64,000 nucleotides of DNA from Rheum nobile (Eukaryota; Streptophyta; Magnoliopsida; Caryophyllales; Polygonaceae): contig WOAB01000056.1 of NCBI GenBank assembly GCA_027886185.1, positions 124,001-188,000 on the forward strand, read 5' to 3'. Below are positions 1-11,600 of this stretch, one piece after another. The notes below the pieces were generated by a model. It did not search any database. It worked only from the letters and a program-made list of their open reading frames with translations, and was not told the DNA's origin. Numbering within the stretch: position 1 is the stretch's first letter; each line of letters starts with the position of its first letter. The translations under genes were made by a program, and so were the position numbers.

Positions 1-292
1 AAGCACAAGTAATGGCACAACAATGACATAGCTTTGATCTCAGATGTCCCTAATACCATCATAGACACAAACTCATTCACAATACCTTAGCATACACATA
101 AGCATCAATCAGTCATTTGACTGTGTTCCAATGACACACTAAGACAGTGAACATGCAGGGAATGCATCTCAGTTTCAAGACTTCATCATAGATAGACTCG
201 AGGAGAATAACACCACCAATCACAAGAGCTTTTAGAACTTTAGGACAAACATTTCGGGACAGACAAGGAAAATGCATAAATAATCTCAGATG
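1..292. repeat. Direct repeat, left copy (pairs with 1185-1476)
   Basis: Bases 1-292 recur almost identically at 1185-1476 (offset 1,184 bp), so the transposase fragment is sandwiched between two copies of a noncoding stretch. The second copy runs on into the element's 3' region, whereas the first breaks at 292 directly into transposase sequence. This is the pattern expected of a tandem duplication whose first unit begins at or before the window edge. Confidence 0.85.
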
Positions 293-332
293 AAAGGGGC
301 AAGTACAGAGCTGCAAATTCATTCCCAAAGTT

Positions 333-1122
333 ATGTTCACTGCAGTTATAGCAAGGCCTAGATTTGATGCAGAGGGACAGTGCATTTTTGATGGGAAGAT
401 AGGAATCTTTTCATTCACATATCAACAAGCAGCAAAAAGGTCATCCAAAAACAGAGAGAATGGGACACTAGTTACAAAGCTAGTTGAATCAGTCAACAAG
501 CAAGTGACAAGGAACATGTTGATAAACCAAATCATTCCAGCAATCAAGGCAAAGTGGCCACAAGATGGAGCTCAAAGAGTTATATTCATACAACAAGACA
601 ATGCAAAGGCCCATATAACTCAAAGAGATCCAGAATGGCAACAGGTATACATTCAGGATGGATTCACTTTCATCTTAATACAACAGCCAGCTAATAGTCC
701 AGATATAAACATCTTAGATCTAGGATTTTTCAGAAGCATTCAGTCACTCATGCACAAGAAGATGCCAAAAAAGTATTGATCATATGATAGAAGCAGTGCA
801 TGAAACATTTTTTGAATTGGCCCCTACAACTCTAAGAGATGTGTGGATGACACTACAATTTGTTATGAATGAAATACTTAAAAGAAAGGGAGGCAATGAG
901 TATGATTTGCCACATGTAAACAAAAAGAAATTAATGGCTCAAGGAAATCTACCAAGAGAGATCAAGGCACCTATGTGGGCTATCATAGAAGCATGGGACA
1001 TAGTGCATGGGGGTGCACAACAAGCAGATCAAGCAGGAACATCAATAGCAGGTCAACAAGGGACAACAGAAGTTGAAGATCAAGACACTGAAGAAGCACT
1101 TGAAGACAGTCAGTTTATTTAG
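333..1122 (+). pseudogene. Mariner-like transposase, C-terminal half, frameshifted
   Basis: Two consecutive open frames (333-779 and 784-1122) together cover the C-terminal half of a plant mariner transposase. The first holds the second catalytic Asp in IQQDNAKAHI and the third in NSPDINILDLGFFRSIQS, the plant DD39D arrangement. The second frame continues with the conserved tail (around ...VMNEILKRKGGNEYDLPHV). The frame is lost near 775-784, just after MHKKM. The region holding the first catalytic Asp, which copy 2 has as VHIDEKWFN at 39093-39119, is absent. A repeated noncoding sequence lies immediately upstream instead. This copy therefore cannot encode an active enzyme. Confidence 0.85.
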
Positions 1123-1184
1123 CAATATATGATAAAGATTGAACATTTTGTGTACAGAGCAAGAACTTTTGTAATTTTGTAAAC

Positions 1185-1476
1185 AAGCACAAGTAATGGC
1201 ACAACAATGACATAGCTTTGATCTCAGATGTCCCTAATACCATCATAGACACAAACTCATTCACAATACCTTAGCATACACATAAGCATCAATCAGTCAT
1301 TTGACTGTGTTTCAATGACACACTAAGACAGTGAACATGCAGGGAATGCATCTCAGTTTCAAGACTTCATCATAGATAGACTCGAGGAGAATAACACCAC
1401 CAATCACAAGAGATTTTAGAATTTTAGGACAAACATTTCGGGACAGACAAGGAAAATGCATAAATAATCTTAGATG
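1185..1476. repeat. Direct repeat, right copy (pairs with 1-292)
   Basis: Near-identical to 1-292 with a few substitutions. It lies just downstream of the transposase stop codon and is probably the original position of this sequence, because it continues into related repeats. Confidence 0.85.
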
Positions 1477-1960
1477 TCCCCATAGCCATCATAGACACAA
1501 GATCAATCACAAGACCTTAACATACACATAGACATCAGTCAATCACATGTGAAAGTGTTCCTATGGCACATTAAGGCAGTGATATTAAGGTCTTGCATCT
1601 CAGCAAAAAGACTTCATCATTGAAATACACAAATAATCTCAGATGTCCCCATAGCCATCATAGACACAAGACCAATCACAAGACTCAACATACACATAAG
1701 CAACAATCAACCACATGTAAAAGTGTTCCTATGGCACATTAAGGCATTGACATTAAAGGTATTGCATCTCAGTTTCAAGACTTCATCATTGAAATGCATA
1801 AATAATCTCGGATGTCCCCATAACCCTCATAGATACAATACCAATCACAGTACCTTAACATACACATAAGCATCAATCAATTACATGTGACACAGTGTTG
1901 CCATGGCACATCAGAAGTCCAGTGAACATAAAGGTTTTGCATCTCAGTTATCATGCATCA
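1219..1960. repeat. Diverged ~170-250 bp tandem repeats in mariner 3' region
   Basis: Units opening with a variant of atctcagatgtcccc start near 1219, 1468, 1635 and 1806. Each continues through catcatagacacaa, tacacataag, a 'tatggcaca' stretch and 'cttcatcat'. The last three units are about 170 bp apart; the first gap is about 250 bp. They form the 3' untranslated part of mariner copy 1, and no protein is evident. Confidence 0.7.
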
Positions 1961-2265
1961 TCACCGATCACAACACAGAGGCAACACAACATAATCCAAC
2001 ATCAGAACAACAACACCAAAACAGAACACCAACACACCAAAACAGAGAATCAACTTAAACAGAATACCAATGTCTTAGTCATCAGAACATCAACAACAAA
2101 ACAGAATACCAATGTCTCAGTCAACAGCACAACAAACTCATTCAACAACATGCATAATTCAGAACAATAATCTCAGCAAAAGTACTCATGCATAAACAAC
2201 TAAAAAAGAGTGAGACTTGGCTAAAAATCAGAATTAGAGGCAACATCACCATAACCGGGGACGAT

Positions 2266-2568
2266 TCATCCCGCAGCTTCATCGTCAGAGGAATCAGGGA
2301 TGAAGATAATCTCAGGGGAATCAGGGAGGACGACGATCTCAGGGGTAGGAAAGAGCTCATCGAACTCAGGGGTAGCAGGGAGCTCAACGATCTCTGGGGG
2401 CTCTTCGCGCAACTTCCCCTCCACAGTTTCCTCTTAGCCAACAAGAGTGAAGCTGTGATCCCCAACACAATCGCCACCCCACTCGCACTGTGGAGCTTGA
2501 GAGCAAGCAACAAAAAGTGCATCAGAAGTCCAGGACCCATCGGACTTAAATATGTCTGAATCACCCAT
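2266..2568 (-). pseudogene. Antisense small gene of mariner-like element (one internal stop)
   Basis: Read on the minus strand from an ATG at 2566-2568, this frame gives 44 residues containing CEWGGDCVGDHSF, then a single TAA (2434-2436), then 55 more in-frame residues ending ...IIFIPDSSDDEAAG before TGA. Mariner copy 2 has a counterpart at the matching place and strand (40492-40758) with CEWGDDCVGNHSF and an acidic end containing SDDED, and no internal stop. The shared Cys-Glu-Trp-Gly motif and acidic tail suggest a real accessory protein, here disabled by one nonsense codon. The tail is Pro-rich, with repeated hydrophobic-acidic blocks (EIVELP, EIVVLP, EIIFIP). I do not recognise the family. 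Confidence 0.5.
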
Positions 2569-2579
2569 TTTTTATGCAA

Positions 2580-3520
2580 ACAGAGAAGGGAACCCAGGGG
2601 ACCGGGGTTTTCAAAGCAACGATATCTGAGATTTAGGGTATTTTTGGGTGGGTTTTGGGAGATCTGGGTAGATCTAGACGAGGAGCAAGCCTTTTATGTG
2701 TTTTGGGGGCAGCCGGAGCAGATTAACCGCCGGCGAGCAGATCTGTAGCAGATCGAGATCATTTTTGTGAGTTAGGGTTTCAGAGAGAGCTCAGAATAGA
2801 AGAGAGGGCTCAGACGAGAGCGTAGAGAAGAAGAGGCACCTTCTCTGGAGAGCGAGAAGTCAGATGAGAGCACAAAGGAGAACTAGAGGTGAAGAGAGCT
2901 CAGACGAGAGAGGAGACGAGAGAGCTCAGATCTAGGGTTTCAGAGAGAATGAGAGGGCTCAGAAGAAAAGAGAAGAGAGCGGCGAAGAGTGAGACGAGAG
3001 AATGAAGAGTGAGAGCTCAGAAGGGGGTACTTAGGGTTAGGGTGGGAAATGGGCTGGGCTGGGTAGATTAGGGTTTCGGTAATTGGGCTGGGTAGATTAG
3101 GCCGGGTTAAATGGGTAGATTAGGGGTAGGTTAATATGGGTTAGGGATATTGGATTAGGGTAAATTATGGGTTTGGGTTAGTTTGGTTAAAAAAATGGAT
3201 TTGGGTTAAGTTAATGAATTTAGGAGTAGTTTGGTTAATTTGGTTAATTTTATTAGTTTAATTAATTAATTGACATTTTAATTAATTAGGTTAATGGAAA
3301 ATGGTTTATTAAGTTTTAGGTTATGGATAAAAATGGTGGATATTAATGGAGTTTGAGATGAATGAAGATGGTAGGTGAGAATGATTGGATGTATAAGGTA
3401 AGGATAAAATGGTGTAAAAGATGGAATGAATAAGGGTAATATTGGAAAGAAAATATGGATAAAAAAGGAAAGTAGGACAAACAAAAGGGGACGCCCAAAA
3501 CGGAAACAGGACGAACATTA
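2580..3520. other. Noncoding 3' region of mariner copy 1
   Basis: Purine-rich at first, with many 'gagagctcagacgagag'-like near-repeats at about 2780-3020, then an AT-rich stretch with runs of 'gggttagg'. I see no gene. The short minus-strand frames at 3278-3585 are low-complexity. It separates the antisense small gene from the element's terminus. Confidence 0.5.
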
Positions 3521-3536
3521 TGGGACGGAGGGAGTA

Positions 3537-3845
3537 TTTCATTATATTTCATATAGTTACACTTATATACTATAGTATTTCTCATTATATTTCATGTAGT
3601 TATACTTATATACTATAGTATTTCACTATATTTCATGTAATTATACTTATATACTATAGTATTTCATTATATTTCATATAGTTATACTTATATACTATAG
3701 TATTTCTCATTATATTTCATGTAGTTATACTTATATATTATAGTATTTCTCATTATTTCATGTAGTTATACTTATATACTATAGTATTTTTCATTATATT
3801 TCATGTAGTTATATTTATATATTATAGTTATACTTATATATAATA
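3537..3845. repeat. AT-rich tandem repeat, ~41-44 bp unit, about 7 copies
   Basis: Consecutive units of the form 'atttctcattatatttcatgtagttatacttatatactatagt' with small changes, directly outside the TA at the mariner terminus. The unit length varies slightly by presence or absence of 'ct' and 'at'. The array ends in 'ttatacttatatataataac'. Confidence 0.9.
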
Positions 3846-3893
3846 ACATGCAATTTAACCAAAATATAGATACATGATCCAAAACACAACTGT

Positions 3894-6800
3894 TTAATCG
3901 ACATAAATACATGATACTACAATCCAGTCATCGTCGCGGACTCTACCGCTGCCCTCTTCTCTCTCGTGCTGTGAATCAGTAAATCTATGGGAAGCATGCG
4001 GTAAGGGATCAGCCATGGGCGCCTCGTGACCTATCAAATCGTGAATCCACGAAATAATCATAGCGGTAACATCTGGTGGAAGCTCGTCCCTCTCTTCCAA
4101 AAAACGCCGCATTCGACCGACGAGAATCTGGGTACGCTGAATACAGGACAAAGATTTCCATTACAACTAAACCGATTTTAAGCACGTAAAAAATGATAAG
4201 CGATAAATAAAATGTATCATACCATGAGAGTAGACACCAGTGGAGCTGGAGGGACGACATGAGCCAGACTTGGACGATCCTGTATAGGGGACCGTGCGTC
4301 TACATACGGATGTGACATCTGCTCCAGCCAGTCGATGTACGCATCGTCAGTGTCCCAAGCGAAGGTGGTATGGATCATGTCACGAAGCTTGATCGCCGGT
4401 CTAGGGTCGGCATCCCATGTGCACTGCTCGTCGTCGTAACTCAAAACGTACGACCTCAAGTCGACCCGCCTCTTTACCTCGCGCGGCGCTGGTGGATCCT
4501 CAGGAACCCCCTGCCTGTAACCGAACTGGCGCAGGACTCGGTCCGGCATGTACGACTCCTGTATCTCGAGGCACTCAATAATGCCTCGGTACAAAGAAGG
4601 AGCGTACTGAGGGGTCCTAAAGTCTAACGGACCCCACGGTGTCCAGGCAACCTAAAATTTCATAATTTTAATTTCATAAATTCAAAACGTATATTTATAA
4701 TTTTAATTTCCTAAATTCAAAACATATATTCTTAATTTTAATTTCCTAAACGAAACGCAATAAAGCAGTAAAGTATTACCTCATCAAATCTCACAACGTC
4801 TAAAATGCGCCGAATAGCAATCAGCCGCTCCGGATTCCGTCCCTGAGGAGCCTCCCTCTCGTCTCTCCGAGCGGCCCTCGTATCCGCCATGGCCTCCAGG
4901 TCAAGGACAGCGTGACCTCGGAAAGTAGAAAAGTACGCCCAAATCGAGGCCTACATATATATAAAAACCCGTTAGCATATAATATCATATATTACAAAAA
5001 TAAATTAAATTAATAATTACCCTCAGAAGAAGTGTACAGCCTGCAATGCCCTTCGCCCTGGCCCTTGACGCCTCACCCAAATTCCGATACAGGACAACCA
5101 ATACGCCGACTCCCCAGGCATAACAACCGGTGCGGTCGTGGTCAACGACTAGCGCCATGTACTTGTACTTGACGGCGTTCGTCGACTTGTCCGGGAAAAC
5201 GGTACAGCCGAGGAGCGTCATTAAGTACATGGACGCTATGCGCCGATCATCCCTCTCTGGACTGGACAACTGCTCAATCGACCCTTGCAAGAGGGACTCC
5301 ATCGGGATACCGCCACCACGGAACCACTGGGCCACCAACTCCAGGTTCGCCCCGGTAATGGCGCAAACGTGCTCTCTGACGACTTGGTCCGCCATGTCAG
5401 TGGTGACGCTCAAGCCGTCGATGGGGATCTCCAGGATGCGCGCGATATCGTGGATCGTGATAGTGATCTCGCCCCACGGGAAATGGAACGAGCTCGTCTC
5501 CGGATGCAAGTGCTCGACGAACGCAGAAAAAAGCACGTCGTCGATCCTCTTGAAGTCCACCTCCCTCATAGAGGTGATACGGCTCCGCTGCGCAAAATCC
5601 CACCAGGTGTCCGGAGCCGCTGTAGTGTGCTCGTTCATATTCCAATGCCATGGCTTCCTGGTGTACGTCTTCAGAACCTTACTCATCTGAAAAAGAAATA
5701 ACAAAATTAGTATTATACTTTTAAATATAAATTTATATATAACATTTTCATATTTTTATTTACAAATCTTAAACTAAATCAAAGACGTACCGTATCATCC
5801 ACGCGCGCAACGAGTGGTGGGGGATCCGGAAGTGTCAACGCCAATGTCATGTCCCATAGGACCCTGGCGACGTGGGTCGTATACGTACCGAGGAGGTGAG
5901 GAACGAGGGGCCCTCCTGGCATCCAAGGCTCTACGGGGCCCGCCTGCTCGGGAACCGGATCCGCCTGCTCCGGAGCCGAATCCGCCTGCTGTGGAGCCTC
6001 GTCCATCCCCAAGTCCGCTGCGGGTCCCTCATAATAGTCGCACTGGAAGGCCGCATCGGAAAATGCCTCCTCCTCTAGATCCATGGACGAGGTCGAGGAG
6101 GAAGACGAAGACAGCGACGGGTCAGACCTGATCACGCCCACCTGCACTCCCGTCGCGACGTCCTGTGTTGCCTCTAGGACGGGAAGCAGATCCACTGAAG
6201 CGGCCCGACGAGCCGATGCTGTGACCGGATTCCTCTGCGCCAGCTGACGGGACCCACGTCGGGGCCGTCTCACATACAACATCGAGGCTTGCAAAGCCTT
6301 TTTATAACATATTAATCAAAATTTTAAATTATATGCCAATTTCAAATATAGACCTAATTTGTCATCTTAATTTGCTAATATAATTCTTTAAATTCAATCC
6401 CAATTTAATAAAAATATAAATTCCTTAATTTCTAAATTTTAATTTTAAAATCTAAAATTTTAAAATTTAGTTTCATATCCTAAATTCAACGTGAAAGAGT
6501 AGGCACCTTTGTTTTTCTAAATTCAAGTTTAATTATTATAACTGAAATCCAAAATTCAATACCTAAATTCAAATTCAATTTCTGTAACATAAATATAAAT
6601 TTCAATACCTAATTTTTATAAAAAAATATGAATTAAATACATATCAACAATTTCTAAATGCAATACCTATTTCTAAATTCAATACTTATTTCATTCTAAA
6701 TTTTCATAAATTCAAATAAATTTTTATTCCGTTCATACCTCTCGACTACCCCAGGTAGAAGTCTGACCGGGTGTCGCAGGAACGTCTCCGCGTCTGCCTC

Positions 6801-7047
6801 CTCGTCTGCCACGGGCTCGGATAAATCGGGTCCGGACAATACCTCGTTCACCCTCATCTGCACCACCATCCGGACCGCTTCCGGCCACCTCTCCGCCGCC
6901 GACACCAGGAGCACCGCCGGCCGGTTCTGCAGCACCACCGCCAGCCGTCGAGCTCTCCACGCCACCGGCCACCTCTCCTCGTCTTCCGCCAATCAGGCCG
7001 CCAGGAACCTCGCCGGAGTGGTCACCACCACCGCCACTGTTCGCCAT
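3894..7047 (-). CDS. Plant mobile domain (PMD / MAIN-like) protein
   Basis: Six exons on the minus strand, all joined in phase 0: 7047-6739, 6297-5791, 5686-5021, 4950-4780, 4651-4223, 4136-3894 (774 aa). All internal borders are GT-AG. Exons 1-2 encode a Gly/Pro/Ser-rich, acidic low-complexity N-terminus. Exon 3 starts the plant mobile domain: FHFPWGEITITIHDIARIL, then RDDRRIASMYLMTLLGC. Exon 4 continues with ASIWAYFSTFRGHA and exon 5 with YMPDRVLRQFGYRQGVPED, both hallmarks of this family. The family includes Arabidopsis MAIN/MAIL proteins (gene silencing, meristem maintenance) and domains carried by transposons. The exons are GC-rich and the introns very AT-rich. No frame lesion is visible. 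Whether this is a host gene or transposon-derived cannot be settled here. The start at 7047 is chosen because it is followed by an uninterrupted exon; an in-frame ATG also exists at 7131. Confidence 0.8.
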
Positions 7048-7215
7048 CGTCGGAGAAGGAGGAGAAGAAGACCGAAAATGGAGGAGAACAAGAAGAAGGA
7101 GAGAAATGGAGTGAAATCGGAGGAAATTCAAAACGCCGCCGGAATCGCTTGTACGCCAGGAAAGGGAGAAGGAGGAGAAGAAGAAGAAGAGGCCGTATCG
7201 GCCTCTTAACCTAAC

Positions 7216-7338
7216 CTGTACGCCAGGATATGGCGTACGCCATATCCTGGCGTACAGATTTGGGTCGGCCCAATAAGGGCCAGCCCAATTATGACCTGTA
7301 CGTCAGAATATGGCGTACGCCATATCCTGGTGTACAGG
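7216..7338. repeat. Two large palindromes in ~79-bp direct repeats upstream of PMD gene
   Basis: 7216-7257 is a perfect 42-bp palindrome centred on ggcgtacgcc, with arms ctgtacgccaggatat. 7295-7338 is a slightly imperfect 44-bp version. Each is followed by a related spacer rich in GGCCCA/GGGCC (tttgggtcggcccaat and tttgggcttgcctaat), so palindrome plus spacer form a direct repeat of ~79 bp. A partial arm (cttgtacgccagga) occurs at ~7149-7162 and another (tctggcgtaca) at ~7484-7494. Confidence 0.9.
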
Positions 7339-7339
7339 T

Positions 7340-8632
7340 TTGGGCTTGCCTAATTAGGGCCGGCCCAACTACTTATTTTATTTATTAGAAGAAAAAAATA
7401 CGTATTCGAATTTTTTTGTGCTTTTTTGCTCCTTTTTTTTTGCTCTTTTTTAATGTGTGCGCCATGACATTACGTATGTTAGAATCTGGCGTACAAAATG
7501 TCATGCGCATAGAAGAAAAACGGTGGGCATATAGCAGGCCCGTTATAGAATCAATGAAAGCAAGCATTTTATCTTTTTCGGTTTTTTTTTCTCAACCTCT
7601 CTGAATACAAACATGCATGGATTGCAAATGTACAAGAATGGACTAGTTGTTGTTTTGTCTTTTTTTAATTGTTCATAACTTAATGTTTATAAGAGTTACT
7701 TTATTGGAATACTTTGAAAATCATTGGGGTGATTCACGGAAACTACTCCACTATTTACAGGAGAAGTTCTTTTTTAACCAAATACCACAATAAATTGTCT
7801 TATTTTTAAATATAAAACTTATACAAACTCAAATTCTCCTACAATGTGAAAAATAAAGGGATTTTGAATTTCAATCACTTTTTTTCATCTATAAAAAACA
7901 CTAAATTATTATAATGAAAAATGAGGGATTCATTTCAAACTCATGATTTCTTACTCACGGTAAACATGCTTGCTCTCAGCTAAACCGAGAAGATTTTGAA
8001 TTTCAGCCGTTGACAGTTCATCTGATCTGAACTTTTTCCTGCTGGGTCCCACCTGAGACCGTCCAAAACAAAAATTCTGTTTTACCCTTTCTTCAACTCC
8101 ACACACACAGGCGTCTTCTCTTCGTCTGTAACTTTGATATAAAAATTCATGTATTTAAATAGCAGGAAAACATATATAAAATCGCTTAATTAGTCACAAT
8201 AATTTCGGTCTCTGTCTTGAATTTCAAGTGCCCCTGCCCCTTTATGTTTCCCTCATACGACTCTTAGCTGACCGGAGGCTTCTTGTCTAAGCTTTAGAGA
8301 GAGGGATTCAACTCTGCAAGAAAGATAGAGAGAGACGTTATCTTCCTTATTACTGCCTTTTAGAGAGACCCACCATTCTGATTAGACAGAGATAGAGCTC
8401 CAAAGGGTTGAATTTGAAAATTGAAGAAGAAAAAGACCGATTGCCCTTCAAATTAATCGTTTGAATTTGTGCGGGGATTTATCTTTGGCCTGATCTGGGT
8501 TTCTGCTTGCTGAAATTTTTGTATCTGGGAGAACAGCCAATTGGGGTGTTTTGTGTTTGTTGTTGAAGCTGAATTGTCTAATGAGTTGAGGATCAAGCGT
8601 CATCTTCTGCTCACCGATAGAAGAAAGGGGAA
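7340..8632. other. Intergenic region and 5' flank of the myosin gene
   Basis: This is the divergent intergenic space between the PMD gene (minus) and the myosin XI gene (plus). It is AT-rich up to ~8200. From ~8280 to 8632 it is a purine-rich, start-poor stretch that probably is the myosin 5' untranslated leader. TATA-like sequences (gatataaaaatt at ~8136; catatataaaatc at ~8170) lie upstream but none is decisive. No other gene seen. Confidence 0.4.
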
Positions 8633-8635
8633 ATG
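8633..8635 (+). other. Coding exon 1 of the myosin gene: initiator ATG only
   Basis: The leader ends 'gggaaATG' and is followed at once by a donor (gtagtt). The next exon opens after 'tttgcag' with ACT TCT CCA GTG AAC, giving MTSPVNIIVGSHVW, the expected class XI N-terminus. Exon 2 has no upstream in-frame ATG near its acceptor, so splicing directly after the start codon fits both the reading frame and the family. Confidence 0.88.
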
Positions 8636-11600
8636 GTAGTTTTCGAAGCTTGAGTTTGTTCTGTTATTTTCTGTTCACTAGTTGATTTTGTATGTTTCTT
8701 ATATTTCCCCTCTTTTTACTGTAAGAGGCTAAATCGATTGGTAGGGTGTTCAATTTTTCCTTTGGAGTTTATTAGTCAGGCAAAGGGGGGTTTCTCTGTG
8801 TTTGCCCTATCTTTTAGTTGTATTTATGACTGCCATGTTGTGTAATTGGATTTCATGGGCTTAGTTTCCTTGGGTTTATTTCCTTGGATTGGAAAATGTG
8901 AAAGGAGTTTGTTAATGTATGCTAATGAAAGGAGCTTGTTGTCATATGCTAAGTACTTCAAATTTGGTTGAGAAATGGGTAAAACCAATGTAGAAATTAG
9001 GCATTTGTTTGTATAAATTACCGGCATTATTGGCATGTTTGAAGCAAGTGAAGATTGTGAACTATAGTCAAGAGTGAGTTTGAGTAGCCTAGTTGGCCTT
9101 CCCTATGCATGGTGTTTTCGCGGCTGCTGACTTTGGTACTTAAAATTTGTGTATGTATTATATTGCCATTTGCAGACTTCTCCAGTGAACATAATAGTTG
9201 GTTCACATGTGTGGATCGAAGATCCTAAGCTAGCTTGGATTGACGGAGAAGTCATTCGGATAAATGGTGATGAGGTTGAGGTTCGAACCACTAATGGCAA
9301 AAAGGTTTGTTTGTACTCTTTAGCCTTCTGCATTATTGTCACTCCGTTTCTCTGGAAACATCATTTTCCATTTTATATTCCTTGGAACAATAATGTTGAA
9401 TGTATTGTTGTTCTATTGGTATCATTGGTTTATTTGTGGCATGAGTGTTTTGTTTTTTACCTATCTCAAGTTAATCCCCTATTTAAAATGTATGGAACTT
9501 TGGTGAGGCAATTTATCTTACTAAGTTGACTCAGTTTTTGGTTCCTTTCGGGAGAGGGTAGTAGTTTCTGTTGCACTCTATACATCTGCTTTCTGTTGTC
9601 ATGAAGACTACATAAAAGACTAGGTGATCTCAAGTACCTAAGAAAGGATATATTTAGGGCAGTTGCATAGTCTTATTTTTATTCTTTCGACTAGTAGTTC
9701 CATATGGATGGAGTAGCTTGTTCTGTTTTCCTCAAAGGGGGAAGCAGTACAAACACGTTTGCAAGAAGCCATGAACTAAGTGTTTTTAGCTTAATCTTCC
9801 TACTTGAAGGTTATCTGAAGCCTTTTGAGAAGCTTAAAGTAAAATTTGATAACTTTCATTACCTAATAAAATACCATCCTAATAGCTGAAGTCTATAGCA
9901 ACACCTTGGACCTGTCCAGCATGCAACTTCATTGTGGCCAAGCAAAACAAAAGTTTGTGGAATAGAATCAGGCTATTTACACGGTGAACCAAATTGCTTG
10001 TTTATACGTAGCTGGATATTGATCATTTGTATGGTGGACCAAACTGCTTACTTCATACAATATGATTTATACAATGGTAGTTAGAACTTATAATTTCATG
10101 TTGCTATCACTAAATAATTTATTACTAGTCAGTTTTCAGAGTGGCAAGCTTCTGATATAGTACTGTACAAAAGAAAAATTAGTCTAGCTTACTAGAATGA
10201 TCTGGACAAAGGACTACAAGTATGAACTGAGTACTGGAATGCTCAAGATAACTCCAGAGTATATTTGTCAATGAAACACCTTAAAAGTAATAAAAACTGT
10301 CTGTGTTCTTAGAGGTATTATGTCTCAGAATGCACTGCACCTTCTGTTTGGTATCTGCTTAGAGCTACAAATTACATTTGTAGATCTAGATGACAATTAG
10401 TCTTGCATTTAGTGTAAGATGTGTATGCTTTCTTCTCAACATTGATAATATTTTTGTCTCTGTTCTATGATTGTGCTAAGGAACTGTATGCTTAATTTGA
10501 TACAGGCTGTTGCCAAAATTGCTAAAGTCTTTCCTAAGGATACCGAAGCTTCACCTGGAGGTGTTGATGACATGACAAGACTTTCTTATCTGCATGAACC
10601 TGGCGTTTTGCAGAACTTGGCAACTAGATATGAACTAAATGAAATCTATGTGAGTCATAAAAGACGAGTTTCCCTTTTTTGTTAATCAAATAGTTGTAAT
10701 GTTTCTTATTCTGAAATTTAGCTCTAATTTTGGCTTTGATCTATCAGACATACACTGGCAATATCCTGATTGCAGTGAATCCCTTTCAAAGATTACCTCA
10801 TCTGTATGACACACACATGATGGAACAATATAAAGGAGCTGATTTTGGTGAATTGAGCCCTCATGTCTTTGCAATTGCTGATGTAGCATACAGGTTGATC
10901 CTTCTCCCTTTTACGTTCTGACAGATTCTGCATTTTTCTTCCTGACACGCTTCTCCTGAGAAATCAGGGCTATGATTAATGAGGGAAAGAGCAATTCAAT
11001 TCTAGTTAGTGGGGAGAGTGGTGCTGGTAAAACTGAAACAACAAAGATGCTTATGAGGTATCTAGCTTACTTGGGTGGGCGCTCTGGTGTGGAGGGAAGA
11101 ACTGTTGAGCAACAAGTCTTGGAGGTATAAGAATTCTTTCTGTACAATCTTTTTTAAGTGCCTGGATTATCACTAGCATCTTAACTTTACTTTAAGCTCA
11201 TTGGTTTCCCATAAGTTGAATATTAGTCTTTGTGTTGACTACTCATACACTTGTTGTTGACTGTCACAGTCAAACCCAGTTCTGGAAGCATTTGGCAATG
11301 CAAAAACTGTCAGAAATAACAACTCAAGGTGCTACTACTAGCTTCTTAATAGTTTTGCAGTAGTTCAGTAAAAAGTTTCCATTATGTAATTTAAACTTCA
11401 CCATGCATGACTTTGCAGTCGATTTGGAAAATTTGTTGAAATCCAATTTGACAAGAGTGGGAGGATTTCTGGGGCAGCAATCAGAACATATCTTCTTGAA
11501 AGGTCTCGTGTTTGCCAAATTTCAGATCCTGAGAGAAACTATCATTGCTTCTATCTTCTTTGTAAAGCACCTTCTGAGGTACTTCTGCCATAATATTGTC

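Larger units (their letters stand above)
1..3534 (+). mobile_element. Mariner-like element, copy 1 (5' part outside window)
   Basis: The segment carries the C-terminal half of a plant mariner-like transposase on the plus strand, a small gene on the minus strand, and a right terminus reading gggacggagggag followed by TA at 3535-3536. Plant mariner-like elements and Stowaway MITEs share this type of terminus and insert into TA. The inner part is AT-rich and repeat-rich. No left terminus is visible, so the element starts before the window or has been rearranged. A related copy lies at 38083-41192. The call rests on the transposase motifs and the terminal sequence. Confidence 0.75.

Noticed and set aside
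113..418. Minus-strand 101-aa frame across the left repeat and transposase
   Set aside because: It overlaps the real transposase fragment antisense, and it spans the repeat junction, so it is a chance frame.
2142..2579. Longer 145-aa minus frame over the antisense small gene
   Set aside because: It is in a different frame from the one conserved in copy 2 and gives a Leu/Ser-rich low-complexity product.
3000..3200. Runs of 'tagggttaggg' as interstitial telomere repeat
   Set aside because: No regular 7-bp TTTAGGG period; the runs are irregular G/T-rich sequence.
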